From: Diacronema lutheri
Taxonomy: Eukaryota > Haptophyta > Pavlovophyceae > Pavlovales > Pavlovaceae
NCBI GenBank assembly: GCA_019448385.1
Contig: JAGTXO010000023.1
Span: 372,001-436,000 of the forward strand
Direction: 5' to 3'
DNA: 64,000 nucleotides
Of this stretch, positions 42,915-54,700 are shown piece by piece; within the stretch, counting starts at the first letter, position 1; every line of letters starts with the position of its first letter. The position numbers and the translations under genes are program-made. The notes under the pieces were generated by a model. That model was not told the DNA's origin. It ran no database searches and saw only the letters and a list, made by a program, of their open reading frames with translations.

Positions 42915-44933
42915 TCAGCTCGGCGGCGAGCCCGAGCCGCTAGGCCGAGACTCGGCTGCCGTCGACGGCTGCCCCGCCCCACGCGCCGCGCTTGGCTGTG
43001 GCGGCCGCTTCCGATCGAGAATGCTCGCGAGCACGTGCGAATCCTGCTCGCCGCCGCCCTCGCCGCGTTCGGCTGCGCTCTCGTCGTCGCCGTTGCCGTC
43101 GCCATCTCGCACGCCCGGGCCGGAGGTGCGCGCGGCGGCCGCACCTTCCGACAGCCGCGCCGCGCCGCCGCCACCGCCGTCCGCGCCGCGAGCGGGCGCG
43201 GCGGCGGGCGTGGTCGCGGCCGGCGACGCCTCGCCGTCGGCGAGCGCCCACAAGTCGCGCGGCAGCGCGACGCGCCGCCACAGCGCCGCGATCTGCGAGC
43301 GCGAAAGGGCCGTGCCGCCGTCCGCGCCGCCCGCGCCGCCCGGCGCCTCCCGTCCGGCCTCGTTGCGCTCGATCAACCGGACAATCAGGCTGAGCTCTTG
43401 CGCGGTGAGCGGCGCGCCAGCCGCCTGCTCCACCTCGCGCTTAAGCGCCTCGAGCGAGAGCGGCGCGCCCGTCACCGCCGCGGTCGCAACCGCCGGCTCG
43501 GCGCCGCCGGCGCCGCCGGCGCCGCCGCGGCCGCCGTCGTCGGCTGCGGGCGGCCACGCGGCGGACGGAGCGGCGGGCGGACGGAGCTTGTGCGCGAGGA
43601 CGTACTGGAGCGAGTCGAGCTTGCGGAAGACCGTGCGTATCGCCGACGCCGCCTGCAGCTGCAGCGAGAGCTGCTGCTGCGTATGGCCGCCGCGGAAGCC
43701 ATGCAAGTAGGACCAGCACGCCGCGAGCATGCAGCCACCCAGTGCCGACGATGACGCGGTGACGATCTGGAAGGCGGAGGCGTCGGTCTCGAGGCCGGAG
43801 TGCAGATTCATGCCAAACACGCCGCTCGCCGTCATCACCACCGCCAGCGCCGTCGAGACCATCGACAGGTGCACGTTGGTCGCGACCATCCTGTTGCGCG
43901 AGATGTCGAGGTGCAGCTGCGCGAGCTCAGATGCGCTCGCGACGCGCTTCTTGAGCGCCTGCGCCTCGGTGAGGACAGAGGCCATCTGGCGCACGTACTC
44001 CTCGAGGAGCAGCTCGACCGCCTCGTGGTGCGCCGCTGGCGGCCTCTGCCCGCGCAGCGTCGCCTTCTCGGTGAGGAGCATGTCAAGCATGTCCTCGTCA
44101 GAGTCGAGCAGGTCGACGAGAACGGAGACGAGCTTGGACGCGTCGAGTTCGAAGGTGTTGAGCGAGTCGCGGAGCGGGATTAGGATCGACACGTCGCTCA
44201 GCCCGAGCCCCGCCGCCGAGTAGGGCGCCGCCTCAACGACCATCCGCTCAAGGAGCGAATCGACCATCGGTGAGAGTAGCGCTGCACGCCGAGCATAGCT
44301 TGCGGTCACCTCCTCGAGGAGAAGGTCGAGCGCGCGCATCTCGAAGGGCGGCACGTCGTGGTACGGGCTGTGCGGCGCGTACAGCCCGCTCAGCGCTGAG
44401 GGCAGCGCGCCCGCGCCGTCGGCCACGCCGCCGCCACCGTCGGCCGCCGTCGCCGGCGCGCCCGCCACGACGGGCGGCGCGTTCGACCAGTGCGCGATGC
44501 CTGCGCGCGCGGCGTCCTCGACGGCGGCGGAGGTGGCGAGCTTGAGCGCGAGCCGGCGCGCAAAGTCGGCCACCATCGGCCGCTCCGCGTCGAAGAGGAA
44601 GAGCTCGTCGCGCCGGATCACGCACCGCAGGTGGTCGGCCGTGACCATGATAGCCGACTCGCGCACGAGGATGCGCGGCGGGCGCGCGCCGTGCGCGGCA
44701 GATTCAGCGAGCGTCTTGCTCGTCATGTCGAACGAGAGCAGATCGCGCGGGAAGAGCGACGCCCTCGCGAGCAGCTGCTGGTGCGAGATGGGCGCGCGCT
44801 GTCGCGCGCCGTCCGCACCGATCCGCCATACGTCGTACCATCGGCCGCCGGGCGGCTTGCCCGCGCGGAAGTGGCCGTTGGACGAGAAGCGGCGCACGGC
44901 ACACACGCCGCCCGTCACCACCCGCGCGCGCAT
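42915..44933 (-). CDS. MRS2-type (CorA) magnesium channel
   Basis: A single exon of 672 residues on the minus strand. The start gives a basic presequence (MRARVVTGGVCAVRRFSSNG) typical of mitochondrial import. MRS2 text follows: RDLLSFDMTSKT, ILVRESAIMV, LPFE-like PFEMRALDLLLEEV, LDSDEDMLDMLLT and MVATNVHLSMVSTALAVVMTASGVFGMN. The GMN loop, the Mg2+ selectivity hallmark, is at about residue 373 between two transmembrane helices. It forms a pentameric Mg2+ channel of the inner mitochondrial membrane. Unusual is a C-terminal extension of about 270 residues, where family members normally stop soon after the second helix; it contains a helical module (LTAQELSLIVRLIERN) and a Gly/Ala/Ser-rich tail. 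Confidence 0.9.
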   Translation of the reverse strand: MRARVVTGGVCAVRRFSSNGHFRAGKPPGGRWYDVWRIGADGARQRAPISHQQLLARASLFPRDLLSFDMTSKTLAESAAHGARPPRILVRESAIMVTADHLRCVIRRDELFLFDAERPMVADFARRLALKLATSAAVEDAARAGIAHWSNAPPVVAGAPATAADGGGGVADGAGALPSALSGLYAPHSPYHDVPPFEMRALDLLLEEVTASYARRAALLSPMVDSLLERMVVEAAPYSAAGLGLSDVSILIPLRDSLNTFELDASKLVSVLVDLLDSDEDMLDMLLTEKATLRGQRPPAAHHEAVELLLEEYVRQMASVLTEAQALKKRVASASELAQLHLDISRNRMVATNVHLSMVSTALAVVMTASGVFGMNLHSGLETDASAFQIVTASSSALGGCMLAACWSYLHGFRGGHTQQQLSLQLQAASAIRTVFRKLDSLQYVLAHKLRPPAAPSAAWPPAADDGGRGGAGGAGGAEPAVATAAVTGAPLSLEALKREVEQAAGAPLTAQELSLIVRLIERNEAGREAPGGAGGADGGTALSRSQIAALWRRVALPRDLWALADGEASPAATTPAAAPARGADGGGGGAARLSEGAAAARTSGPGVRDGDGNGDDESAAERGEGGGEQDSHVLASILDRKRPPQPSAARGAGQPSTAAESRPSGSGSPPS

Positions 44934-44948
44934 TCGCGTGGCCCCCCG
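44934..44948. promoter_or_regulatory. 15-bp gap between divergent start codons
   Basis: The ATG of MRS2 (minus, 44933) and that of the four-helix membrane protein (plus, 44949) are only 15 bp apart. If the second gene starts at its next in-frame ATG (45000) the gap is 66 bp. Either way the promoters must overlap the coding sequences or leaders must be near absent. Confidence 0.6.
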
Positions 44949-45506
44949 ATGGAGCGCCCAGTGGCGCGCGTGTCCCGCTGGCCGGCCGCCACCAGCGATA
45001 TGATCGCGCACGATGCCGGCACGCCAAACCTGGAGCGTACCCTCCGCCACGTCCTCGGCATGGGCCCGCGCCCTACGGCGCACAACCCCGAGGCGGGCCA
45101 GCTGCTCGTCGGCGCGGCCGCCGCCGTCGCGTTGGCCGCGCTCGCGTGGCTCGCCTTCGCGCTCGCGAGCGCGTGCTCGTACGGCTTTGCGTGCGCGGCG
45201 ACGGGCTTCGCGGCGGTCGTCAGCGCGATGGGCGCGGCGAAGTATGTTGAGTTCGCCGCGCCGCAGCCGCCTGGCGCCGAGCCGTACGAGGAGGCGTCAG
45301 CCGGGCTGCTCCTCACGCTGCTCGTCGGCGGTTGCGCGCTCGGCCTCGTCAACGCGGCGATCGGCATTGTCACATCGCGGATCGGGCACGGCGCGACCGG
45401 TCTCGGCGCGCTGCTGCTCCTCGATGCCGTCGCGGCGCTCGTCTGCGTCAAGGAACGACAAATCGAGCGCTTCCTCTCCGCGCCCGCGCGCAAGAAGGCG
45501 GCGTGA
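44949..45506 (+). CDS. small four-helix membrane protein
   Basis: A single exon of 185 residues (168 from the second ATG at 45000, which fits the start MIAHDAGTPNLERTL well). Four hydrophobic helices are visible: LLVGAAAAVALAALAWLAFAL, YGFACAATGFAAVVSAMGAA, LLLTLLVGGCALGLVNAAIGIV and LGALLLLDAVAALVCV. A basic tail ends in ARKKAA, which resembles a dilysine-type ER retrieval signal but is not exact. The family is not recognised. It is divergent from MRS2 with the smallest spacer in the window. Confidence 0.6.
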   Translation: MERPVARVSRWPAATSDMIAHDAGTPNLERTLRHVLGMGPRPTAHNPEAGQLLVGAAAAVALAALAWLAFALASACSYGFACAATGFAAVVSAMGAAKYVEFAAPQPPGAEPYEEASAGLLLTLLVGGCALGLVNAAIGIVTSRIGHGATGLGALLLLDAVAALVCVKERQIERFLSAPARKKAA

Positions 45507-45770
45507 CCGCGAGGGGCGGGCTCGCGTGGCGCCTGGTCAGCCCACGGCGCGAGCTGCGAGTCAGAGCGCGTGGGGGTCGTCCGGCAGCCGCGCGCTGCCG
45601 GACGACACACGCGGTGCGTGGATGCGCCGGCGCTCCGCCAAGGCCCGCGGCCGAGCCACACTGTCCTCGGGGTTTGGCCCGGTCAGTGGTCACTCTTCCT
45701 CAGCGTCGGTTTCTATTCCCTCCTCGGTCAACCGTAACGTCGTGTAGGAGGGGCGGCCGTGGCAGGAACG

Positions 45771-48700
45771 ATGGTCGGTGTCAGGGGCAATCGGGCGCTG
45801 CGCAACGTTGCGGAGATCGAGCAGCTCTACGCGGCCGGCCCGCGCGCCGCAGCGCAGCAGGTGCGCGTTGCCATGCCGCCGCTGACTCACTCGCACCGCT
45901 CTTGGCGCGCGCGCGCCGTCCCGCGCCGGAGCGCACGCTGGCGCCACACGCCGCTCACGTGCGCGTTGCGCGCGCGCGCGCCGCCGCTTCGCCGCGTGCG
46001 TAGCTGCGCGACGCCGTGGAGGTGGTGCCTTACCTACTCGCATTCGTCTTCGAGCACTGCACGTTGCCCGAGATGTTCGCGTGGTGCGACGCGCTCCTCT
46101 TTGCCGGCGACGAGCCGGACGCGATCCTCGAGGTGCGCGCGTGCCGACGCCGCACCGCAAGGGCGGAGCCGAGGAGGAGCGTAGGATGTGCCGGCCGCGC
46201 GCGATGCGCTCGGCGCACACCGACGTCGCGCCTTGCACGCGACCCGCCGCCCTCGCGGCCGCGCCGCGCCTGTGCCTGCGCGCGCGCGTCCGAATCGCGC
46301 AGACGCTCCGCCTCGTGAAGACGCCGGGGCACACGGGCGAGCCGTGCTCGCGCATCCTCAAGCCTGGCGAGACGATCTACCACTGCCGGACGTGCCAGAC
46401 CGACCAAACCGCCGCGATCTGCGCGCCGTGCTTCCTCGCGAGCGAGCACGCGTCGCACGATTACTTCATGGTGCGGACAGGCGGCGGCTGCTGCAATTGC
46501 GGTGACGCGAATCTTTGGAGCCTCGACGGCTCGTGCGCGTGCCATCGGCCGCCCGCGACGCGCCCAGCGACGCCCATCATCGCCGAGCAGCCCGCCGATC
46601 GGCCGTCGCCCGCACGCGCCGCCGTCCCGTCAGCCGCCGACGTCGCCGCGCGCCGACGGGTCGCGCCGCCGACCGCGCCCGCGCGGTGCGCGGGCGCGTG
46701 CGCGCGCGGCGCGTGCAGCAGCACCAGCGGCGGCGGCGCGCTCGGCGGCGCGTGCGCGCGCTCGCCGCCGGCGCTCCGCCGCGCGCCCGAGCTCGCGCGC
46801 GCGCACGAGGTGACGGTACCTCTCGTGCTCCATTCGGTGTTACAGCTCTTGTGTTACTCGAGCGCGCACGGTTACGCCCACGCCGATGACGCCGTGCAGG
46901 CGGCCATCTGGCTGCGCGAGCTCGTGCGCGGCAGGCCGGCGATGCGTGCCGCGCTCGTCGCGCAGCTGCTCGCCACGCACGGCAGCCATCGTGAACATGG
47001 CGACGTGCGCGCTAGCGCCGGCGCTGGCTGCGCAATGGGCGGCGCGCCGCTGGGCGGCGCCGGCGCTGCGCTCGCGGGCGGCGCGGCGTACGCGTTGGGG
47101 CCACTCGACGACCCGACGAGCGCGCTCGGCGCGCTGCTCGGCGACGCTGGCTACGCGCTTGGCGGGTACGGCGGTGCGTCCGTCGCGCCCACCCCGGGCG
47201 CCGTTGGGGGGGGGCCGGCCACGTCGGCCGCGGTCGGCGCGCTGGATTGGGGCGCGGGCGGCAGCGAGACGGGCAATCCGGCGGCGGGCGTTGGGATGAA
47301 TGCCTCCGTTTCCGATGCGCACCTCGGCTTTGGTGGTCACGGCCTCTTCTGGCAAGCGCCGCCCATCGTGGACGGTGGCGTGAGCAGCGCCTTGCTCATG
47401 CGCGCGGGCGGCGCGCCCGGCGGCGGCGCGCTCGGCAGCGGCGCGCTCGGCGCGCTCGGCGCGGCGGGCAACGCGCTGTTGTACTCGGCGCAGCACGCGG
47501 CGGCAGTCGCGGCTGCGGCGGCAGACGCGCGCGACACGCTGGCGGCGGCGAGCGCCGCGGCCGCCGGCGCCACCGCCGGCAGCCATCGTGCCACCGGCGC
47601 GGGCGCGGCCGAGCGGCCGTCGGCCCTCGACACGCTGCTCGCGCTCGACGGGCGGCTTCTGCCGGCGGTGCGCGAGGCGCTCTACGCGCTCTTCTTTGCG
47701 CTACTCGTGGACGGGCGGATGGCGCGCGCCTTCCTCGCGAGCTTTTGCGCGCACTACGCGCAGCTCACGCGGCAGCTCATCGAAGCGGATGGCTCAGAGG
47801 ACGATGGTGGCTGTCACCGCTCCCTCGACCAGTTCTCCGTCGCGCTCCTGCCCGCGCGCACTCTCGTCGCGGAGATGGAGTCGCTCGGTACCGTCGAGAC
47901 GCTCCTCTCCACGCTGCTCGCGCTGCTCACGCAGGCCGCCGCGAGCGCGCCGCACACGCCACACGCCGTCGTGCAGTGCGACCACCCGGCGATCGTCCAC
48001 CGATTCTACGGGCGGGTCGTGTGCGACCTGCGGTACGCGCTGCGCCACCCGCGCCTCGCGCGCGCGCTCGTCCGGCAGCCATCGCTGTGGGCGGCATGGC
48101 TGCAGGTGTGCATGCTGCTGCATGCGATGCACCCGCTCGAGCGAGGCAAGGCGCCACCACCCTCCGGCTGGGAGGTCAAGATCTGGACCAAGGCCTTCTC
48201 CCTCGAGATCGAGGTGATGACCATCCTCACCGTCGCGCTTGACGCGATCAGCGCAGGTGGCGGCGCGGGCGGCGGAGGCGGCGGTGGCGGCGCTCCGCAA
48301 CCGCTGCCGCTTCGCGCCGCGCCGAGCGCGACGTCGACAGCGCACGCCACGCCAGACGCGCTCGCCACGCCACCATCTCCGTCCTCGCCTCCGCCGCCGG
48401 CGCCGGCGCGCGCGCCGTCGCCGCCGGGCGGCGACGGTGCGTCGGCCATCGTGGCGGCAGCGCACGTCTGTTGCCACGCGCTGCTGCAGCTGAGCGCCGA
48501 GCGGGCCGCCGGCGGCAGAACAGCCGGCGCCGGCGCGGCCGGCGCCACGTCCGCGGGCAACGGAGCATTGGCCTGCGCGTACGGCGGCGCGCGCGCGCCG
48601 TCCGGCTGCTTGACCGCGACGGCGACGACAGCGTCCTCATCGGCCAACTCGCCGCTGAGCGCGTGCGTGAGCTATCATGCGCCCGTCCACCGCTGCCTCG

Positions 48701-51700
48701 CGGGTTTGATCGAAATTGGCGCGAAGCGGTGGCACCTGCCACTCGAACGCCTTCTCGCTCCCCTCTTACGCACGGGCGTGGCCGGCGTGACCGGCGCGGC
48801 CGGCGCGGGCGTCGGCGCGTCGGCCACGCTGCTCGCGCGTGCGGCGCTCGCGCCGCCGCTGCGCGTGCTGCACGTGTGCTCGCAGACGCGCGCGGGTCTG
48901 TGGGCGCGGCACGGGCAGGAGGCTGCGGGCCAGGCCGCGCTGTACCGCTCGTGCTACTTTGACAACTTCCTCGACCGCGATGTGCTGCTGCTGCAGGCAG
49001 GTGCGCTCGTCGCGGGCGGCGATGCGTTCGTGTCCGCGCTGCTCAACGTGTGGGGGCTTGCGCCGCTCTTCGACCGAACGCCGAGCGGTGGTGGCAGCGG
49101 CGGCGGCGGCGGCGGCGGCGCGGCCTCCGCCGCCGCTGCCGGGCAAGCACCGCCACCGCAAGCACGGCCATCGCCTCTACGCGCCGCGCTCACGCGCTCA
49201 GAGGCGCTGCTCGCCGAGGACGCGCTGCGGCTGCTCGTGAGCATCGCGTCCGAGCGCGAGGCGTGCGGCATTGACGAGCGCGCGCGCGTCCGGCGCGCGC
49301 TTGTCCACCGGCTCTACCTTGGCGACGCGCCCTTTTCTATTCTCGCCGAGACAATCTCGCGCCGCGTGACCGAGCACGAGGCGTTCGGCTCGGTGCTGCG
49401 CGACGTCGCCATTTTCATACCGCCCGACTCGGCGACGGCGACAGGGCGATACCGCCTCCGGCCGCACGCTTGGGCAGAGTACGACCCGTATTACGACCAC
49501 TACTCGCACGCGGACGCGCAGCGCGCAACGGAGCGCTACCGCGCGCACGCGCGCGCGCACGCGCATGCGCGTGGCGGCGCGCCGCCGCTGCCGCCGCTGC
49601 TGCCGCGGCAGCTGGACGCGCGCGAGCTCGCGCCGCCGTTCGCGCCGCTCGCCGGCGCGCTCCGCTGCCGCAGGCTGCTCGGCGTGCTCCTCACAGCCCT
49701 TCATTACTGCGTGCACACGCGTGACGCCGTCACGGACGGCCTGCTGACCGTGACACTCTGGCTTCTTGCGCTGCTCTACACGCCCGCGCCGCCGCTTGCG
49801 CCGGGCGAGGCGCACGACGCGGGCGCGCCGCTGGCCGTCGCGCCGCTGCTCGCGCCGTCCAACGTCGAGCGCGCGCTCCTGCGCCAATCGCCGACGCGGC
49901 GGGTGCGGAGCGCATCTCTCATGCCCATCGGGCGGGTCGCCGGCGCGGCCGGCGCGGCTGGCGCGGCTGGCGGCGTGCGCGCTGGCGGCTTGGCGCTGCC
50001 GCGATCTCAAGCGGTGCTGCGCGCGGGCGCGGGCGCTGGGCGCGCGCGCGCGGGCCACGCCGCCCCCGCCATCGCAGTGCGCCCAACCCAAACTGGCGTG
50101 CACGTGCAGCACGCGTTGCCCACCTCGCCCGCGCAGCTCGGGCACGCGCGCACGGCCGCCGCCGGCGTGCTCGCCTCCGCCGTCGCGGCGCCTGCCGCCG
50201 GCGCCGCGCACGCGGCGATCGGCGCCAGCGCCTGCGCGGGCGTCACTTGCTCGCGCGATGGCGGTGTGGGCGGCGGCGCGAGCGGCGCGGACGCGGCCGC
50301 GGCGCTCGAAGAGCTCTGCTCGGCCTCGTTTCAAATCTCGGCGGGGCCGACGGGCGCGGAGCGCGAGACGCTCTCCGCGCGCCCGCTTCTGCTACTGCTC
50401 CGCGACCGCGGCCGCGGCCTCGCGCCGCCTCCGCCGCCGGAGGCGACGTTGGCACGCGCGCCGCAGCAGCGGTCCGCTGCGGGTGGGAGCGTGATGGGTG
50501 GAGGCAGTGGCGGGAGCAGCGGGCTCACTACCGAGCAGAACGCCCTCGTCGTTGCGCTACTCGCCGCGCTCGGCGTCGGCGAGCGCAGCACGCTCGTCGG
50601 CGCCACGCACCCGTCTTCCGTCCTGAGCGCGCCGGCATACGGCAGCCGTTGTGCCGGAGCGCACGGCGCGTTGCTCGGCGCCAAGCCCACGCAGCACGCG
50701 GCCAAGGGCGCTCTGCCGATGGGCGGCATCGTGGCCGCGCTGAGCGAGGCGGTGCGCGGCATCGACCTCGTCGACGCGTCGCTGCCCGCTGCTTCAGCCG
50801 GCGCGGCCGGCAACGATGGCGGCGCACCGGCCGTAGGCGCGGGCTTGGCCGGCGCCGCCGGCGCTGCCGACGAGCGCGCGCTCGCCGACAGGCAGCGCGC
50901 GGAGCGCAAGGCGGCGATCGCTGCAAAGAAGGTGGCGATTCTTGCGCAGATGGCCTCCGAGCAGCGCATTTTTGCCGAGCAGAGCGGTGCACCGAACGCG
51001 CGGCCGAGTGCTCGCGCCGCCGCCATCACGCACGGCGCTGCCGCCACCACCGGCTCGCAGGCGGGGGCCGAGGCCGCGAGTCCGGTCGAGGCCGCGAGTC
51101 CGGTCGAGGCCGCGAGTCCGGTCGAGCGCGAGCGCGCGCGCGCGTCGGTACGTGAGGGCGCGCGCGCGGATGAGCCGCTGCGCTCGAGCCGCGCGGCCGA
51201 GTCGCAGTCTGATGTGCCGTCGGGCTTGGCCGCAACGTTGCGTGAGCCCGACGCGCCTGCGCCCGCGCCGGCGCCCGCCGATGCGCCGGCGCGCGCCGGC
51301 TGCGGCGAGGGCGGGCAGGATGCCACTTCGCCGGGCAGCTCTTACGCGGCGGCGCTTGCAGCTGCGGCGCCTCCCAAGCCATTCGCCGACGGGTCCGCGG
51401 CGCGCAGTGGCACCAGCACCAGCGCGCGCGCCGGCTCGTCCGCGCGCGGCGCGCCGTCCGACCTTGACGCGACGGGCGTCGAGCGCGGCGCGGACGACGA
51501 CGACGACGGTGCTTTGGCGGAGTCTGCGCTCGTGTGCGTGCTCTGCCATGACTGCGCGGCGGATATTCCGATCGGTCTGCTCATCGCCGCGCAGCCGTGC
51601 CACGCGCAGCCCACCGCGCCACATGCCCTCATCGCACCGTGCGCGCGCGCGCCAGCGACGCCGGCCACGCCCGCGCGCGCCGCGCCGTGCGCGCGCGCCT

Positions 51701-54700
51701 CGCGCGCGGACGGCGCACGGCGCACGTGGTCTCGCGGCCGTACGGACGCGCAGCAGCTCGACTCGGCGCCGCACACGCCGACCGCTGCATTCAGCTCGGG
51801 CGGCAAGACACGCCGGGCGTCGAGCGGTCGGCGCGCGGCGCGAGAGGCGGCGGCGTCGGGCGGCGACGGCGGCGAGGCGGCCGACGACGCGGCGCGCGGC
51901 GCGCGGCGCGCGCTCAGCCCACGCGCGAGCTGGCCGCCGAGCGCCGACACGATCGCGAGGAGCATCAGCATGCACGGTGGCAACCTCGCAGCTGCGCTGC
52001 ACGCCCTCCTTCCGTCCACCGCGCTGGCGCATGCGCCCCCGTTACTCGGCGCCTCCACGAGCGCCTTTGACGCCGTCGCGGCCGCCGCGCACGCGGCGCT
52101 GACGCCGTTCAATGGCGGTGCGGGCCGGCGAGGCGCGAGCCGTGACGGAAGCGATGGCGGCGGCGACGGGGACGGCGTAGGCGCAGAGGGGGAGGCGGCG
52201 CGAGCGCTCCGGGCGACGGCGCGCCGCGCGGAGCTGTGGCGAGTGCAGGCGGCGCTGCTGCGACGTGCGTCCGGCGGCTCGGCGGCGGCGAGCGCGGACG
52301 CGCCGTCAGAGTTTGGCGCGGCGTCGGGCTCGGCGTCGGACTCGGCGTCGGGCTCGGCGTCGGACTCGGCGTCGGGCTCGGCGTCGGACTCGGCGTCGGG
52401 CTCGTCGTCGGACTCGGCGTCGGACTCGGTGTCGGACTCGGTGTCGGACTCGACGTCGGACTCGACGTCGGACTCGACGTCGGACTCGGATGCGACGGAG
52501 GCGGCGGCGGCAGAGCCACCGGGCTCAACGGGTGCGGGTTCGGACGACGCGCGCAGCAGCTCAAGCAGCCGCAGCGGTCGCGGGCGCGCACGCGGCACGG
52601 CGCTCGGACTCGGATCGGCGCGCACGCGCCGCGCGGCTGGGCCTCGGGCCACGAGCCCGCCGGGCGCGGCGTCCGATAGCGAGTCCGACGCGCGCACGGT
52701 GAGCTGTTCCGACAGTGGTCTGTCGGGCTCGGCGACGGATTCCGACGGCCAGTCCGATGGTGCGTGCTCGGACGAGCCGGCGCTGCTGAGCGCGGGCGCG
52801 GCGCACTGGTGGCGTGGTGTGCGCACGGGCGGTAGCGGCGCGGCCGCCTCGCCGCGCGCGCCGCTGGGCCGCGCGCCGGTCGCAGCAGCCGCCAGCTCGT
52901 CGTCGGCTGAGCCCGCCGAGCCCGGCGTCCACGTCCTCTCGTGTGGGCACGCCGTCCATTTCGAATGCCTCGAGGCTGCGCGCGAATCGCTGCGGCAGCT
53001 CCACCTGCCGTCGGCATCGTGGCACCTGCAGCCATCGCTGCTGTTACAACCCGCCGAGTTCGCCTGCCCATACTGCAAGCGCATTTGCAACGGCCTCCTC
53101 CCAATCCTACCCGCCCTCCCACCGCCCACCCCCGCGCACGCCGGCACGGCGCCGGCCGCTGCGGACGCGCCGACGGCCGACGCGCCTCTCGCCGTGCCGC
53201 CGTCGCCGAGGGCCAGCCGCGCGAGCGCGTTTGCAGAGGCGGCGGGGCCCGCACAGCCGTGCGCGGCAGACGGGCGATCGTCCGAGCTCCTTGGCAGGCT
53301 GCACGCGGCGTTGCGCGCGGCGGCGGACGCGGCGCAGCCGTCGACGGGCCTTGACGCGGCGCTCAATTTTGAAGATGAGGTCTTTGCGATCGGCGCGGGC
53401 GCGGGCGTGCACGCGGTGCTCGGCGGCGGCCAATTTGCGGGCGGAGGCGGCGTGGAGCACGCGTTTGTTCAAGGCGCGCTCGAGGGTGGCGGGGCGCAGG
53501 GCGGGGGCGAGCCGGATCGCAACGATGGCGGCAACGATGGCGGCAACGATGGCGGCAACGATGGCGGCAACGATGGCGGCGACGGTGCGCGGCGTGGCGC
53601 GGCGGCGCGGCGCGGCTCGCACGCCGCCGGCGCCGAGGGTGCTGACGGCCGGGCGGCGGCGCGCTGGGCGGACGACGACGCCGGCTGCGCCACGTCGCCG
53701 TCCGCCGGCGCCTCGGCCGTTGGCAACGGCGCGCGCCGCCGGCGTGACGGCGAGCGCGAGCGCGGAGCGCGCCGTGGCGCCGGCGCGCGCCGCGCTGAGC
53801 GCACGGCCGCGGCGCGGGTGGCGACCGCGGCCTCGGACGCTGCGGCTGAGGCGCAGCGTTGGGTCGAGCTGAGCGGTTCGGCCCTCGTCTCCGCCTGCTC
53901 CGTCGAGCGGCTCTGCCGCCGGCCGCAGTTCTGGCCGCCGTCACGCGTCTCGCTCGCGACAGTGCGCGCGCTTGTCCACGCGGCGCAGTGGAGCGCACGG
54001 CTGCGCGCTCTCGCGCGCGAGCGGCTCGTGAAGGCTGCGGCGGGTAGCTCATACCTCGCCGCTCTCGCGCGCGAGGCGGTGGCCGCTGACGTCGAGCCGT
54101 CGGCTGCGCTGCGCGCTGCACTCGGCCTGAGCGGCGAGGTGGCGGTTGTGGCCAAGGCCGAGCGGTTGCTGCCGGGCGGCGCGGCGCACGGTGGCGCGGC
54201 CGACGTCGCGAGCGCGGGCGCGGGCACCGCGGCCGGCTGGGAGGCGGCCTTAGGCACCGGCGGGGGTAGAGAGGGTGGAGTGGGCGGCGGCAGTAGCGGC
54301 ATCTCGGCCGTCGAGTACGCCGCGCTTGCCGCCGCGTGCGCCGTCGCCTCGTCGGCCGCGTCGCCCACCAGCCCGCTCCTCCTCTCGGCGCCGCGCGCCC
54401 TAGTGCACCTCATCACGGACACCTCAGCGGGCACGAGCGCGCGCGCCTTCCTCGCAGCCGTGCGTGCGCTGTACGCCGTGCAGCTCGCGCAGGCGGCGCT
54501 TGGCTGGCGCGCCGCCGCGCTCGGCGCTGGCGACGCGCCGCCTAACCCCGCTGCCGCCGCCGGCCGCGCCGCGCTCTCGGCCGGCGCGCCGCCTCGCGTC
54601 GCGGTGGGCAAAGTGCGCCGCGGCGAGTCGCACATCATCGCCGCGCTCGGCCGCGCGCAGCTCGCGCTCAGCTCAACGGACAGCCTGATGGACGCCACGG

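Noticed and set aside
45759-45770. GTG at 45759 as the UBR start
   Set aside because: An in-frame ATG follows at 45771; nuclear genes start at ATG.
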